Below are positions 43,300 to 43,308 of a DNA stretch of 43,308 nucleotides, piece by piece. The stretch is taken from positions 1 to 43,308 of the forward strand of contig JAJYCS010000012.1 of NCBI GenBank assembly GCA_021778115.1, in the 5' to 3' direction. This stretch comes from Deltaproteobacteria bacterium. Its GTDB lineage: Bacteria; Desulfobacterota; Desulfuromonadia; Geobacterales; Pseudopelobacteraceae. The notes beneath the pieces are model-generated. The model was not told the origin of the DNA, did not search any database, and was given only the letters and a program-made list of their open reading frames with translations. The stretch's first letter is position 1. Each line of letters starts with the position of its first letter. A program made the translations under genes and the position numbers.

Positions 43300-43308
43300 A
43301 GATCGGAA
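43300..43308. other. probable sequencing-adapter residue at contig end
   Basis: After GTGGGGAATT a bacterial 16S gene should continue TTGCGCAATGG or similar. Instead the window ends AGATCGGAA, identical to the first nine bases of the common Illumina adapter (AGATCGGAAGAGC). It is best read as untrimmed adapter, not genome. Confidence 0.85.

Overview
The window comes from a GC-rich Gram-negative bacterium of the Geobacter / Trichlorobacter / Pelobacter propionicus type (Desulfuromonadota). This rests on the start of a 16S rRNA gene at the right end, a PxxKW cysteine-rich protein, a split iron-sulfur glutamate synthase, an acetate-permease locus, the futalosine-route gene mqnA and a nif-type NifU/NifS pair. 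The species-level guess is inference. The right edge is almost certainly an assembly contig end: the 16S rRNA sequence stops matching and the last nine bases equal the start of an Illumina adapter.

Layout. 1-7.9 kb (all minus strand): an SPFH protein cut by the window edge, a vapBC toxin-antitoxin pair, a 1382-residue SNF2 helicase, a REP/BIME-type repeat and an acyl-CoA ligase. 8.1-13.5 kb: a five-gene glutamate synthase operon (FMN synthase subunit, polyferredoxin, NAD(P)H flavoprotein, glutaminase subunit, GXGXG subunit) behind a textbook sigma-54 promoter. 13.5-19.1 kb: a fibronectin-type lipoprotein, then an IclR regulator, a DUF485 protein, an ActP-type acetate/solute symporter and a DUF294 nucleotidyltransferase. 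19.1-20.9 kb: tRNA-Val(CAC) followed by a small accessory patch with remnants of polysaccharide genes (a Wzz-like N-terminus and an RfbC C-terminus), a complete MNT/HEPN toxin-antitoxin pair, and a dead REP-associated transposase ending in a second copy of the REP element.

20.9-35.5 kb is core metabolism: a PilZ protein, a thioredoxin-like DUF255 protein, two HD-domain nucleotide phosphohydrolases (dgt, yfbR), then a long run aroC-aroK-aroB-coiled-coil/TPR-roadblock-aroQ-pepP-accB-accC-gcvH, and a tolC-like/mqnA pair. The shikimate genes make chorismate, and MqnA draws on chorismate for menaquinone. 35.6-42.7 kb: a PxxKW protein, a phosphohexomutase, nifU-nifS, a secreted DUF4384-like protein and pyruvate kinase. 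The last 650 bases hold an rrn leader with two tandem sigma-70 promoters, an AT-rich UP-like element that overlaps the end of pyk, a boxA-like site and the first ~377 bases of 16S rRNA.

The least ordinary parts are the sigma-54-driven split glutamate synthase, the tRNA-Val accessory patch with its inactivated RAYT transposase and matching REP copies, the terminator-like hairpin abutting the SNF2 ribosome-binding site, the ActP variant with two extra segments, and the TPR/roadblock pair inside the aromatic operon. I found no CRISPR array, no intact insertion sequence, no phage, and no clearly unprecedented multi-gene system.
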